Below, one piece after another: positions 41,031-48,931 of a stretch of DNA of 64,000 nt (position 1 is the stretch's first letter; every line of letters begins with the position of its first letter). The translations under genes and the position numbers were made by a program. Below the pieces are notes generated by a model, which was not told the origin of the DNA, ran no database searches, and was given only the letters and a program-made list of their open reading frames with translations. This DNA is from Rhodococcus sp. 06-462-5 (GTDB lineage: Bacteria > Actinomycetota > Actinomycetes > Mycobacteriales > Mycobacteriaceae), in contig NZ_NOYD01000038.1 in NCBI RefSeq assembly GCF_002258315.1, positions 1 through 64,000 on the forward strand, in the 5' to 3' direction.

Positions 41031-42281
41031 ATGGCGATTACGGACGTCAAAGAATACGCGCATCTGACCGATGCCGACATCGAGGCGTTGGGCCACGAGC
41101 TCGACTCCATCCGGCGTGACATCGAGGCGTCCCGCGGTGAACGCGACGCCCGGTACGTCAAGAACACGATCCGCCTGCAGCGATCCCTCGACATCGGTGG
41201 CCGGGCCGTGCTCTTCGCCAGCCGCCGTCGTCCGGCATGGCTCGTAGGCACCGCCATGCTCGGGGTTGCGAAGATCATCGAGAACATGGAGCTCGGCCAC
41301 AACGTCATGCACGGCCAGTGGGACTGGATGAACGACCCGGAGATCCACTCCACGTCGTGGGAGTGGGACAACACGGGGCCGTCGGCTCACTGGAAGCAGA
41401 CGCACAACTACATCCACCACAAGTACACCAACGTGCTCGGCATGGACGACGACGTCGGCTACGGTCTGCTGCGCGTCACCCGCGATCAGCGGTGGAAGCC
41501 CTTCAACATCGGCAACCCCGTCTACAACCTGCTGCTGCAGTTGTTCTTCGAGTACGGGGTGGCGCTTCAGCACCTCGAACTGGGCAAGGTTGCCAAGGGC
41601 CGAGTGCCGCGCGAGGAATTCGAGCAGAAGCGACGCGAGGTGCTCGAGAAGGTCGGCAAGCAGATCGGCAAGGACTACATTCTCCACCCGTTGCTGACCG
41701 GTCCCGCCTGGAAGAGCACGTTGACGGCGAACATCGTCGCCAACATGATGCGCAACGTGTGGACCAACACCGTCATCTTCTGCGGCCACTTCCCGGACGG
41801 TGCGGAGAAGTTCACCAAGTCCGACATGGAGGGCGAGACTCAGGGACAGTGGTACCTGCGTCAGATGCTCGGCAGCGCGAACTTCAATGCAGGTCCCGTC
41901 ATGGAGTTCATGAGCGGCAACCTGTGCTACCAGATCGAGCATCACCTGTTCCCCGACCTCCCCAGCAACCGCCTGCGGGAGATCAAGGTGCGAGTGCTGG
42001 AACTGGCGGAGAAGTACGACCTGCCGTACACGACCGGTTCGATCGTTCACCAGTACTTCTTGTCCTGGCGAACCATCGCCAAGCTGTCGCTGCCGAACAA
42101 GTACCTGAAGGCAACCAGCGACGACGCTCCCGAGACCGCGTCCGAGCGCAAGTGGGCCGACGCGCCCGCAGGCCTGTTCACCGTCGATCCCGAGACCGGC
42201 AAGCGTCGTGGTCTGCGCACCGCCATCGCAGAGACGAAGAAGCGCAAGGGAATTCGTAGGCTGGTCGGTAAAGCCGCGTAG
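41031..42281 (+). CDS. Acyl-CoA/acyl-lipid fatty acid desaturase 2 (DesA3-like paralogue)
   Basis: Tandem paralogue of desaturase 1. 416 residues, with long identical stretches (LGHNVMHGQWDWMNDPEIHS, FPDGAEKF). Histidine boxes GHNVMHG, HNYIHHKYTN and NLCYQIEHHLFPDLPSNRL. Differences cluster in the middle loop (EQKRREVLEKVGKQIGKDYILHP replaces a shorter acidic segment) and in the C-terminus, so chain-length or position specificity may differ. ATG 41031 with AGGAGG 8 nt upstream. Own promoter region with the shared operator; followed by a long hairpin terminator. Confidence 0.93.
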   Translation: MAITDVKEYAHLTDADIEALGHELDSIRRDIEASRGERDARYVKNTIRLQRSLDIGGRAVLFASRRRPAWLVGTAMLGVAKIIENMELGHNVMHGQWDWMNDPEIHSTSWEWDNTGPSAHWKQTHNYIHHKYTNVLGMDDDVGYGLLRVTRDQRWKPFNIGNPVYNLLLQLFFEYGVALQHLELGKVAKGRVPREEFEQKRREVLEKVGKQIGKDYILHPLLTGPAWKSTLTANIVANMMRNVWTNTVIFCGHFPDGAEKFTKSDMEGETQGQWYLRQMLGSANFNAGPVMEFMSGNLCYQIEHHLFPDLPSNRLREIKVRVLELAEKYDLPYTTGSIVHQYFLSWRTIAKLSLPNKYLKATSDDAPETASERKWADAPAGLFTVDPETGKRRGLRTAIAETKKRKGIRRLVGKAA

Positions 42282-42297
42282 TCCTGCGCCGAGTTCG

Positions 42298-42343
42298 AGC
42301 CTGGTGGCAACCGATTCCGACCGGAATTCGTTGCTACCAGGCT
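42298..42343. terminator. Bidirectional terminator between desaturase 2 and rsgA
   Basis: Long hairpin: AGCCTGGT-G-GCAAC pairs with GTTGC-T-ACCAGGCT (one G-T pair in the middle), and inside it ATTCC pairs with GGAAT around a GACC loop. It starts 17 nt after the desaturase stop and covers the rsgA stop codon on the other strand. Confidence 0.7.
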
Positions 42344-43368
42344 TCATTCGTTCGAACGGCTTCGAGGAGCAGGCGCACGGCCGCGACGCGTCGACCAGCG
42401 TCTCCGGTGAGCGCGTCGAGAGCGCACTCGGGATCTGCCGGTGGGCCGAGGTGCGTGCATCCTCGGGGGCAGTTCTCGATCGTGTCCGCCAGGTCGGAGA
42501 ACGCCGCGACGACGTTCTCGGGGGAGATGTGCGCCAGTCCGAACGACCGGATACCGGGAGTGTCGACCACCCAGCCGCCGCCGGGGAGCGGTAGCGCTAC
42601 CGACTGCGTCGAGGTGTGACGACCCTTACCGACGCCCGAGACCACCCCGGTGGCGCGATAGGCGTCGGGCACCAACCTGTTGACGAGCGTGGACTTTCCG
42701 ACGCCCGAGTGTCCGATCAGCGCGGTCACCGAGTTCGTCAGCATCGCGGTCAGCTCCGTGAGGTCCTCGGATTGGCCCGCCAGCACCACCGGTACGTCCA
42801 GATCGGCGAAGGCCGCGGTGAATTCCTCGGGGGCGGCGAGATCGCTCTTGGTCAGGCACAGAACGGGTTCGAGGCCGCCGACGTACGCGGCCACGAGTGC
42901 CCGCTCGACGAAGCCGGTGCGAGGAGGCGGGTCTGCGAGCGCCGCTACGATGAGCAGCCGGTCGGCATTGGCGACCACGACGCGCTCGAACGGGTCGGTG
43001 TCGTCCGCGGTGCGACGCAACACCGTCCGCCGCTCCGCCACGCGCACTATTCGGGCCAGAGTGTCGACCTTGCCCGACAGATCTCCGACGATTCCGACCT
43101 CGTCTCCCACCACGATCGGAGTTCGGCCCAGCTCACGGGCGCGCATCGTCACGACCGGCCGTGCCGGGTCACCGCCGAGCACGCAACCCCATCGGCCGCG
43201 GTCGACGGACACCACCATGCCTGCTTCGGCGTCGTTGTGTTCGGGTCGAGTCTTGGTGCGTGGACGCGAACTCTTGCCCGGACGGATACGAACGTCGGAC
43301 TCGTCGTACCGGCGCGCGGTCAGGAGCCGACCCCGCTCGGTGTCGATGCGGAGAGCATTGCGTCCCAC
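42334..43368 (-). CDS. rsgA: Ribosome small subunit-dependent GTPase A
   Basis: Circularly permuted GTPase that matures the 30S subunit. N-terminal OB-fold region ([22 protein letters not shown]), GTPase motifs in permuted order: G4-like LTKSDL, G1 [13 protein letters not shown]3 [10 protein letters not shown], then the zinc knuckle [16 protein letters not shown]. The start is unclear. GTG 43368 overlaps aroA by 49 nt. Homologues start close to the stretch [19 protein letters not shown], which here is preceded by a CTG at 43323 whose CTGA overlaps the aroA stop. Either way the gene is coupled to aroA. Confidence 0.9.
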   Translation of the reverse strand: MGRNALRIDTERGRLLTARRYDESDVRIRPGKSSRPRTKTRPEHNDAEAGMVVSVDRGRWGCVLGGDPARPVVTMRARELGRTPIVVGDEVGIVGDLSGKVDTLARIVRVAERRTVLRRTADDTDPFERVVVANADRLLIVAALADPPPRTGFVERALVAAYVGGLEPVLCLTKSDLAAPEEFTAAFADLDVPVVLAGQSEDLTELTAMLTNSVTALIGHSGVGKSTLVNRLVPDAYRATGVVSGVGKGRHTSTQSVALPLPGGGWVVDTPGIRSFGLAHISPENVVAAFSDLADTIENCPRGCTHLGPPADPECALDALTGDAGRRVAAVRLLLEAVRTNEAW

Positions 43369-44618
43369 AGCATCTCGAAACCGGGAAGCGTCTTGGCGGT
43401 GGTGCCGATGTCGTCCACCTCGACCCCGGGGACACGCAATCCGACGATCGCGCCTGCGGTGGCCATCCGGTGGTCGGCGTAGGAATGCCAGACGCCTGCG
43501 TGCAGCGGAGCCGGATCGATTCGGATGCCGTCGTCCGTTTCGACTGCGCGTCCACCGAGTCGAACGATCTCGGTGGTCAGTGCGGCGAGTCGGTCGGTCT
43601 CGTGGCCCCGCAGGTGGGCGATGCCACGCAGAATCGACGGACCTTCGGCCAGTGCGGCGAGTGCCGCGACCGTCGGGGTCAGCTCGCCGACATCGTGAAG
43701 ATCGAAGTCGATGCCGCGCAACGTATCCGGGCCCTCGACGGTCAGGATGCCTGCGGTCAGGTCGACGCGAGCACCCATCCGGGCGAGTATCTCGCGGAAG
43801 ACGTCGCCGGGCTGGGTGGTCGATTCGGGCCAATTCGGCACGCGCACTCGGCCTTTCGTCACCACTGCTGCAGCGAGGAAGGGGGTGGCGTTGGACAGGT
43901 CCGGCTCGATGCTCCACTCGATCGGCGCAACCGGTCCCGGGTGCACCCGCCAGGTGTTCGCGTCACCACCGGTTTCGGGGGTATCGACTCGCACGCCCGC
44001 GCGCCGCAACATGTCCACGGTCATGTCGATGTGCGGCATGGACGGAACGGGCTTGCCGGTGTGGTGGATTTCGATTCCCTCGTCGAATGCCGCCGCGGAG
44101 AGCATCAGACCCGAGACGAACTGCGAGGACCCCGACGCGTCGATGTCGACCGATCCGCCGCGTAGCGAACCGGTGCCGCGCATCGTGAACGGCAGAGCGC
44201 TGCCGTCGATCTCGGCCCCCACCGCGCGCAGGGCGTCGAGGATCGTGTCGAGTGGACGAATGCGTGCCTGTTCGTCGCCGTCGAACGACACCTCGCCGGC
44301 GGCGAGGGCAGCGAGGGGCGGCACGAAGCGCATGACGGTACCCGCCAGACCGCACTGCACCGCGCCTCCGTGCAGCGGTGCCGGAGTCACGCGCAACGTT
44401 GTCCTGTCGTCGTCCGCGGCGACGATCTCGATACCCAAGGTTGCCAGGGCGTCGATCATGAGATCGGTGTCACGGCTGCGTAGGGCACCGGTGATCGTCG
44501 ACGAGCCGGTGGCGAGCGAGGCGATGATCAGTGCGCGATTGGTGATCGATTTCGATCCGGGCAGAGTGACTGTCGCGTCGACGGGTGCGACGGCGGCGGG
44601 GGCTGTCCAATTGCTCAC
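43320..44618 (-). CDS. aroA: 3-phosphoshikimate 1-carboxyvinyltransferase (EPSP synthase)
   Basis: Shikimate pathway step: shikimate-3-phosphate + PEP to EPSP. 432 residues. Motifs: [18 protein letters not shown] (S3P binding), [18 protein letters not shown] (PEP/glycine loop; the second glycine of LGNAGT-type signature is CGLAGT), [13 protein letters not shown], and [15 protein letters not shown] near the catalytic Glu/Arg. GTG 44618 (SNWTAPA) chosen; an ATG at 44636 would add 6 residues. Overlaps rsgA at its 3' end. Confidence 0.95.
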   Translation of the reverse strand: MSNWTAPAAVAPVDATVTLPGSKSITNRALIIASLATGSSTITGALRSRDTDLMIDALATLGIEIVAADDDRTTLRVTPAPLHGGAVQCGLAGTVMRFVPPLAALAAGEVSFDGDEQARIRPLDTILDALRAVGAEIDGSALPFTMRGTGSLRGGSVDIDASGSSQFVSGLMLSAAAFDEGIEIHHTGKPVPSMPHIDMTVDMLRRAGVRVDTPETGGDANTWRVHPGPVAPIEWSIEPDLSNATPFLAAAVVTKGRVRVPNWPESTTQPGDVFREILARMGARVDLTAGILTVEGPDTLRGIDFDLHDVGELTPTVAALAALAEGPSILRGIAHLRGHETDRLAALTTEIVRLGGRAVETDDGIRIDPAPLHAGVWHSYADHRMATAGAIVGLRVPGVEVDDIGTTAKTLPGFEMLWDAMLSASTPSGVGS

Positions 44619-44642
44619 CCGTCCATCTTCTCTCATTCGGTG

Positions 44643-45134
44643 TCAGTGCGCGGCGATGGGCGCGGTTGTGGCGCGGGTGAGCCCGATGAGATCGGTCGGT
44701 GCGAGTTCGATTTCCAGTCCCCGGCGACCTCCGCTGCACAGAATCGTCTCGAAGCCGAGAGCCGAGTCGTCGATCGCGGTTGGCAGGGATCTGCGTTGCC
44801 CGAGTGGTGAGATACCGCCGAAGACGTACCCGGAGGAGCGCTCGGCGGCAGCCCTGTCGGCCATCGCGATCTTCCTGGTGGACAGCGCAGCGGCCGCGGC
44901 CTTGAGGGAGAGCATCGCCGTCACCGGAACGATCGCCACCGCCAGCGAGCGATCTGCTCGTTCCACGACGAGCGTCTTGAAGACCTGTTCGGGTCGAACG
45001 CCGAGCCGTTCGACGAGTATTCGGGCTGCCTCCTCGCCGTAGGACTGCGCCCGAGCATCGTGGTCGTACGAGTGCACGGTGTGCGCCACCTTTCGTGCGG
45101 TGAGCAGCGCGAGAGCGGGTGTGGACGCAGCCAT
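44643..45134 (-). CDS. YbaK/EbsC family Cys-tRNA(Pro) deacylase-like protein
   Basis: Trans-editing hydrolase that removes mischarged amino acids (Cys from tRNA-Pro). 163 residues. Family features: VFKTLVVE with the conserved lysine-threonine, VPVTAMLSLKAAAAALSTRKIAMADRAAAERSSGYVFGGISPLG with GGxSP, and LGFETILCSGGRRGLEIEL. ATG 45134. Same strand as aroA (24-nt gap), divergent from sigH. Confidence 0.9.
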   Translation of the reverse strand: MAASTPALALLTARKVAHTVHSYDHDARAQSYGEEAARILVERLGVRPEQVFKTLVVERADRSLAVAIVPVTAMLSLKAAAAALSTRKIAMADRAAAERSSGYVFGGISPLGQRRSLPTAIDDSALGFETILCSGGRRGLEIELAPTDLIGLTRATTAPIAAH

Positions 45135-45158
45135 TCACCGGACTCTAGCGACCGCGCG

Positions 45159-45184
45159 GGAACACGACGGCACGACGCAGTGTT
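45159..45184 (+). promoter_or_regulatory. SigH-type promoter upstream of sigH
   Basis: GGAAC at 45159-45163, 18-nt spacer, GTT at 45182-45184. This is the published sigma-R/sigma-H consensus form GGAA(C/T)-N18-GTT, so sigH is predicted to drive its own transcription. Transcripts would include the upstream ATG at 45225. Confidence 0.75.
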
Positions 45185-45335
45185 GTGTAACGACAGATAC
45201 GGATGCAGGCGGAAGGAATGACGAATGGCAGTGCTGACCGCGGGACGTCCCCTCGTGTTGAAGGGGGTGATCTCTTCGCAGAAGCCGACTACGGGCGCCG
45301 TAGCCTGGGCGGTGGAAGCTATCGAAGGGATCAGC

Positions 45336-46007
45336 GTGACAGAAGCCAGCAATCCCGTCGCTGACGTGGACGACGAGAAGGCAATCGCGGAGCGCAGGGC
45401 TGCCGAGACCGAGGCACAGTTGACCGAGCGCTTCGAGCGCGACGCGTTGCCGATGCTCGATCAGCTCTACGGCGCAGCTCTGCGAATGACGCGTAACCCC
45501 GCCGACGCCGAGGATCTGGTTCAGGAGACGTTCGTCAAGGCCTACTCGGCGTTCCGGTCGTTCCGTGAGGGCACGAACCTCAAGGCGTGGCTGTACCGAA
45601 TTCTGACCAACACCTACATCAACTCCTACCGCAAGAAGCAGCGTCAGCCCGCTCAGTACCCGACCGACGAGATCAGTGACTGGCAGCTCGCCGCCACGGC
45701 CGAGCACACGTCGACAGGGCTGCGTTCGGCCGAGGTCGAGGCTCTGGACGCGCTGCCGGACGACGACATCAAGGCCGCGCTGCAGTCTCTTCCCGAAGAG
45801 TTTCGGATGGCTGTGTACTACGCCGACGTCGAGGGGTTCCCGTACAAGGAGATCGCCGAGATCATGGGCACTCCCATCGGCACGGTGATGTCGCGTCTGC
45901 ACCGCGGACGCAAGCAACTGCGGGGCCTGCTGGCAGGGGTCGCGCGGGAGCGTGGTTTCAACCGGGACGGCGCAGTCGACCGGCACGAGCAGGAGGTAGT
46001 CCAGTGA
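45336..46007 (+). CDS. sigH: ECF RNA polymerase sigma factor SigH/SigR
   Basis: Directs RNA polymerase to thiol-oxidative and heat stress genes. 223 residues from GTG 45336, close to M. tuberculosis SigH. Region 2 [55 protein letters not shown] and region 4 [48 protein letters not shown] are complete. GTG 45336 has AAGGG 6-8 nt upstream. An in-frame ATG at 45225 with a good site (GGAAGGAAT) gives a form 37 residues longer, like SigR' of Streptomyces. The GTGA overlap couples it to the anti-sigma gene. Confidence 0.94.
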   Translation: MTEASNPVADVDDEKAIAERRAAETEAQLTERFERDALPMLDQLYGAALRMTRNPADAEDLVQETFVKAYSAFRSFREGTNLKAWLYRILTNTYINSYRKKQRQPAQYPTDEISDWQLAATAEHTSTGLRSAEVEALDALPDDDIKAALQSLPEEFRMAVYYADVEGFPYKEIAEIMGTPIGTVMSRLHRGRKQLRGLLAGVARERGFNRDGAVDRHEQEVVQ

Positions 46008-46300
46008 CGGGCACCGGCAGCACCGACGGAGACGAGCAGTTCGAGCGACTCGACTGCTCCGCGGTCATCGCGGACGTATGGGTCATGCTCGACAACGAAT
46101 GCGACGAGGCCAGCCGATCCCGTCTGCAGAAGCACATCGACGAATGCGGATCCTGCTTCGAAGCCTATGGGATCGAAGAGAAGGTCAAGCGGCTGATCTC
46201 ACGCAAATGCGGGGGAGACCAGGCACCGGCCGGGCTGCGCGAACGACTCAGTGTGGAGATTCGCCGGACCGTGTTGATTCGCCAGACCGACTCCGAGTAG
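46004..46300 (+). CDS. rshA: Mycothiol-system anti-sigma factor (RsrA/RshA)
   Basis: Zinc-containing redox-sensitive anti-sigma factor holding SigH; oxidation of its cysteines releases the sigma factor. 98 residues. Zinc-binding ZAS motif HIDECGSC (HxxxCxxC, about 43-50), preceded by [11 protein letters not shown] with another conserved Cys (C35), and a later Cys (SRKC). GTG 46004 overlaps the sigH stop by 4 nt. Immediately followed by a strong terminator palindrome. Confidence 0.95.
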   Translation: MTGTGSTDGDEQFERLDCSAVIADVWVMLDNECDEASRSRLQKHIDECGSCFEAYGIEEKVKRLISRKCGGDQAPAGLRERLSVEIRRTVLIRQTDSE

Positions 46301-46318
46301 TCGAGGGTCGTACAACGA

Positions 46319-46354
46319 CGAGGGGCCGAGAAGCAATTGCTTCTCGGCCCCTCG
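46319..46354. terminator. Perfect 36-nt palindrome, bidirectional terminator between rshA and bL37
   Basis: Fully self-complementary sequence (arms CGAGGGGCCGAGAAGCAA and its complement, no unpaired centre), 18 nt after the rshA stop and 17 nt before the bL37 stop on the other strand. It would stop transcription from both sides. Confidence 0.8.
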
Positions 46355-46371
46355 CGGCTTGTGGCAAACCG

Positions 46372-46446
46372 TCAGCTGTTCGGACGTTTGCCGTGGTTGG
46401 CCTTGTTGCCCTTACGAGCACGCTTCTTACGTCCACGCTTTCCCAT
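46372..46446 (-). CDS. 50S ribosomal protein bL37 (24 residues)
   Basis: Tiny, extremely basic protein of 24 residues starting MGKRGRKKRARK and ending KANHGKRPNS, matching bL37 found in structures of the mycobacterial ribosome. ATG 46446 with GAGAGGAG 6 nt upstream. Lies between rshA and a biotin carrier protein. Too short for usual gene callers, but ribosome site, exact length, composition and convergent terminator all support it. The K/R-rich chain penetrates 23S rRNA in the large subunit. Confidence 0.85.
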   Translation of the reverse strand: MGKRGRKKRARKGNKANHGKRPNS

Positions 46447-46565
46447 GATGGGCTCCTCTCGTTTGTTCACTACAGTCTCCCACGTGTGATTGGCTTACTG
46501 TGACGGGCCTGGTCTCCGATGGGTGCCCGGCGCAGTTCGTGGTGACGTGAGAGAGGGGTTCGCCG

Positions 46566-46781
46566 GTGTCGGAGGACGTTCGTGCGGAGATGGTGTCCAC
46601 GGTATTTCAGGTGGTCGTGGCCCGAGGCGACGCCGTCGAGGTCGGTGACACCCTCGTGATCCTGGAATCGATGAAGATGGAAATTCCCGTGCTGGCCGAG
46701 ACGGCAGGCACGGTCACTTCGGTGGACGTCGCGGTGGGCGACGTCATTCAGCAGGGCGACCTCATCGCCGTCGTGTCCTGA
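46566..46781 (+). CDS. Biotinylated single-domain carrier protein
   Basis: 71 residues, essentially one biotinyl/lipoyl domain: AEMVSTVFQVVVARGDAVEVGDTLVILESMKMEIPVLAETAGTVTSVDVAVGDVIQQGDLIAVVS. The lysine in ESMKMEIP is the biotin attachment site for BirA. It corresponds to the small protein BCCP (TB7.3, Rv3221c) of mycobacteria, whose carboxylase partner is uncertain. GTG 46566. pdtaS starts 22 nt downstream. Confidence 0.9.
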   Translation: MSEDVRAEMVSTVFQVVVARGDAVEVGDTLVILESMKMEIPVLAETAGTVTSVDVAVGDVIQQGDLIAVVS

Positions 46782-46802
46782 GCAACGGCCACGTGAGATC
46801 TC

Positions 46803-48281
46803 GTGTCGACTCTCAGTGACCTGCTGGCCGAGCACACCGACCTCCCCGGCGTCGCGGTCGACCATTTGCAACGCGTCGTAGGCGAGTGGCAACTGCTGGC
46901 CGATCTGTCGTTCGCCGACGTACTCCTGTGGGTCGGTACCGACGACGTGTCCAGTGGGACTGCCGACGTGCTGTGTGTGGCGCAGTGTCGGCCGACCACC
47001 GCGCCCACGGTCTTCACTCACGACATCGTGGGAACCACGATCTCCGAGTCCGAGCACCCTGATGTGATGGTCGCGCTGCAGCAGCGGCAAATCGTGCACG
47101 GAGGCGTGGTGACGCGGACCGAGAGCATTCCGGTGCGCTGCGGAGAGCACGTCATCGCGGTGCTGACCCGCGACACCAATCCCGCGCAGCTTCGACCGCC
47201 GAGCGCCCTCGAGGTGGCGTACCGGGAATGTGCCGACGACCTGTGTCTGATGATCAGTGAAGGGACGTTTCCCACCCCGGAGGAGCGCACCGATGTGAAC
47301 TCGTCCCCGCGGGCAGGCGACGGTTTCATTCGTGTCGACACCGAGGGGCGGGTGGACTACGCCAGTCCCAACGCCCTCTCGGCGTACCACCGGATGGGAT
47401 TGACGACGGAGCTGTCCGGTCGAGATCTGGCGTCTGTCACGCGGTCTCTGGTCACCGACCCGTTCGACTCACAGGAGGTGGCCGACCACATCAGGTCGTC
47501 GCTCAGCGGCAACGTGGGGCACCGGATGGAGGTCGATGCACGCGGTGCCACCGTTCTCGTGCGCACGTTGGCTCTGCAGCCACGGGGGAGGTCGGCCGGT
47601 GCTGCCGTGTTGATCCGTGATGTCACCGAGGTGAAGCGACGCGATCGTGCCCTCCTCAGCAAGGACGCGACCATCCGGGAGATCCATCATCGGGTGAAGA
47701 ACAATCTGCAGACGGTGGCTGCGCTGCTCCGACTGCAGTCTCGTCGACTGGAGAACGAGGAAGCGCGCACGGCGTTGTCCGAGTCGGTCCGTCGGGTGAC
47801 GTCCATTGCGCTCGTGCACGAAATGCTGTCGATGTCGGTGGACGAGGAAGTGGATCTCGACGAGATCGTCGATCGTCTGGTGCCGATCATGCTGGACATA
47901 GCGACGGTCAATCCGAGGGTTCGAGTGGTGCGCGAGGGCAATCTCGGAGTCTTCTCGGCCGAACGGGCGACGCCCCTGGTGATGGTGCTGACGGAGCTGG
48001 TGCAGAACGCGATGGAGCACGGATTCGACGCCGGGTCGGCCGGTGTCGTCCGCATCGGAGCGGACCGGTCCGCGAAGTGGCTGGACGTGGTCATCCACGA
48101 CGACGGGCGCGGGTTGCCCACGGGGTTCTCTCTGGAACGCTCGGACGGTCTCGGGCTGCAGATCGTGCGCACGCTGGTCTCGGTGGAGTTGAACGGATCG
48201 CTGGGTCTGCACCCCGCATCGGGTGGCGGAACCGACGCGATGTTGAGGGTTCCTCTGGGACGACGTGTGCCGAGGCCCTGA
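46803..48281 (+). CDS. pdtaS: Histidine kinase PdtaS
   Basis: Cytosolic sensor kinase of the PdtaS-PdtaR system (PdtaR has an ANTAR RNA-binding output); PdtaR is not in this window. 492 residues: N-terminal GAF domain (about 1-150), PAS domain (GFIRVDTEGRVDYASPNALSAYHRMG), then a HisKA_2 phosphotransfer segment IREIHHRVKNNLQTVAALLRLQSRRLE with the histidine and HATPase with LTELVQNAMEHGF, VVIHDDGRGLPTGF and GLGLQIVRTLV. No membrane helix. GTG 46803. Confidence 0.93.
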   Translation: MSTLSDLLAEHTDLPGVAVDHLQRVVGEWQLLADLSFADVLLWVGTDDVSSGTADVLCVAQCRPTTAPTVFTHDIVGTTISESEHPDVMVALQQRQIVHGGVVTRTESIPVRCGEHVIAVLTRDTNPAQLRPPSALEVAYRECADDLCLMISEGTFPTPEERTDVNSSPRAGDGFIRVDTEGRVDYASPNALSAYHRMGLTTELSGRDLASVTRSLVTDPFDSQEVADHIRSSLSGNVGHRMEVDARGATVLVRTLALQPRGRSAGAAVLIRDVTEVKRRDRALLSKDATIREIHHRVKNNLQTVAALLRLQSRRLENEEARTALSESVRRVTSIALVHEMLSMSVDEEVDLDEIVDRLVPIMLDIATVNPRVRVVREGNLGVFSAERATPLVMVLTELVQNAMEHGFDAGSAGVVRIGADRSAKWLDVVIHDDGRGLPTGFSLERSDGLGLQIVRTLVSVELNGSLGLHPASGGGTDAMLRVPLGRRVPRP

Positions 48282-48354
48282 TGCACGTTCGGTGAACAGT
48301 GCGTAACGAGCTCGCCCGATCGCTCCCGGAACGCTGGATGCCCGTGGAACGCGG

Positions 48355-48390
48355 AAGGCCCGGTGTCCGCTGTTGCGGACACCGGGCCTT
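48355..48390. terminator. Perfect hairpin terminator between pdtaS and whiB1
   Basis: AAGGCCCGGTGTCCGC, loop TGTT, exact complement ending CCTT: a 16-bp stem, 74 nt after the pdtaS stop and 22 nt before the whiB1 stop. Works for both directions. Confidence 0.8.
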
Positions 48391-48411
48391 GCCGATTGCT
48401 GGTTGCGCGTC

Positions 48412-48666
48412 CTAGACGGAGCTGCGTGCGCGCGTACGTGCGTTGCGTCGCTTGAGTGCACGGCGCTCGTCTTCACTCATTGCGCCCCATACTCCTGCGT
48501 CCTGGCCGGATTCGAGTGCCCAGGACAGGCATTCAGCGGTGACGGGGCACCGAGTACAGACGACTTTGGCATCGGCGATCTGCGCGAGCGCCGGACCACT
48601 GTTTCCCACCGGGAAAAATAGTTCCGGATCTTCATCGCGACAAATAGCCTTGTGGCGCCAGTCCAT
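48412..48666 (-). CDS. whiB1: WhiB-family iron-sulfur regulator WhiB1
   Basis: NO-sensing [4Fe-4S] transcription regulator, essential in mycobacteria. 84 residues. Cysteines AICRDED, TRCPVTAEC and VC give the four ligands (C9, C37, C40, C46), followed by GVWGAMSEDERRALKRR. ATG 48666 with AAGGAG 8 nt upstream. The 265-nt upstream region carries a CRP-like site (48751-48766) and a palindrome at 48873-48888. Convergent with pdtaS across a perfect hairpin. Confidence 0.95.
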   Translation of the reverse strand: MDWRHKAICRDEDPELFFPVGNSGPALAQIADAKVVCTRCPVTAECLSWALESGQDAGVWGAMSEDERRALKRRNARTRARSSV

Positions 48667-48750
48667 CCTCTGCTCCTTACCGGGCGCCGAAGCGCCGTTT
48701 CGTTTCTCTTCTGTTCACGAGTGGGTAACCAATGTTTCCGCACTGTTGCT

Positions 48751-48766
48751 TGTGAATGCTTTCACG
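48751..48766. promoter_or_regulatory. CRP/GlxR-like binding site upstream of whiB1
   Basis: TGTGAATGCTTTCACG, which matches TGTGA-N6-TCACA in 9 of 10 defined positions. It lies about 85 nt before the whiB1 start. In M. tuberculosis whiB1 is known to be controlled by the cAMP receptor protein, so the site is plausible. Confidence 0.6.
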
Positions 48767-48872
48767 AACTCAGGTGAAGTCAAGGGGTACGCGCGTGACC
48801 GTGGTCAAGCTCACTCTGTTAGGCTCGCTTTAGCCTTCTGCGCTCCTTTGTACCCCGAGTGAACACATTTCG

Positions 48873-48888
48873 CTCGTGATTTCACGAG
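48873..48888. repeat. 16-bp palindrome CTCGTGA-TT-TCACGAG upstream of whiB1
   Basis: Perfect 7-bp arms with a 2-nt centre, about 207 nt before whiB1 and 44 nt downstream of the lipid kinase stop. Related to the CRP half-site TGTGA but with wrong spacing for CRP; it could bind another dimeric regulator. Confidence 0.5.
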
Positions 48889-48931
48889 AAGAGCGCTGTG
48901 TGTTGTCGCATATGCCCAGGACGGGCGGCCC

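Noticed and set aside
46319-46354. Origin or recombination site
   Set aside because: The perfect palindrome lies exactly between two convergent stops and is better explained as a terminator.
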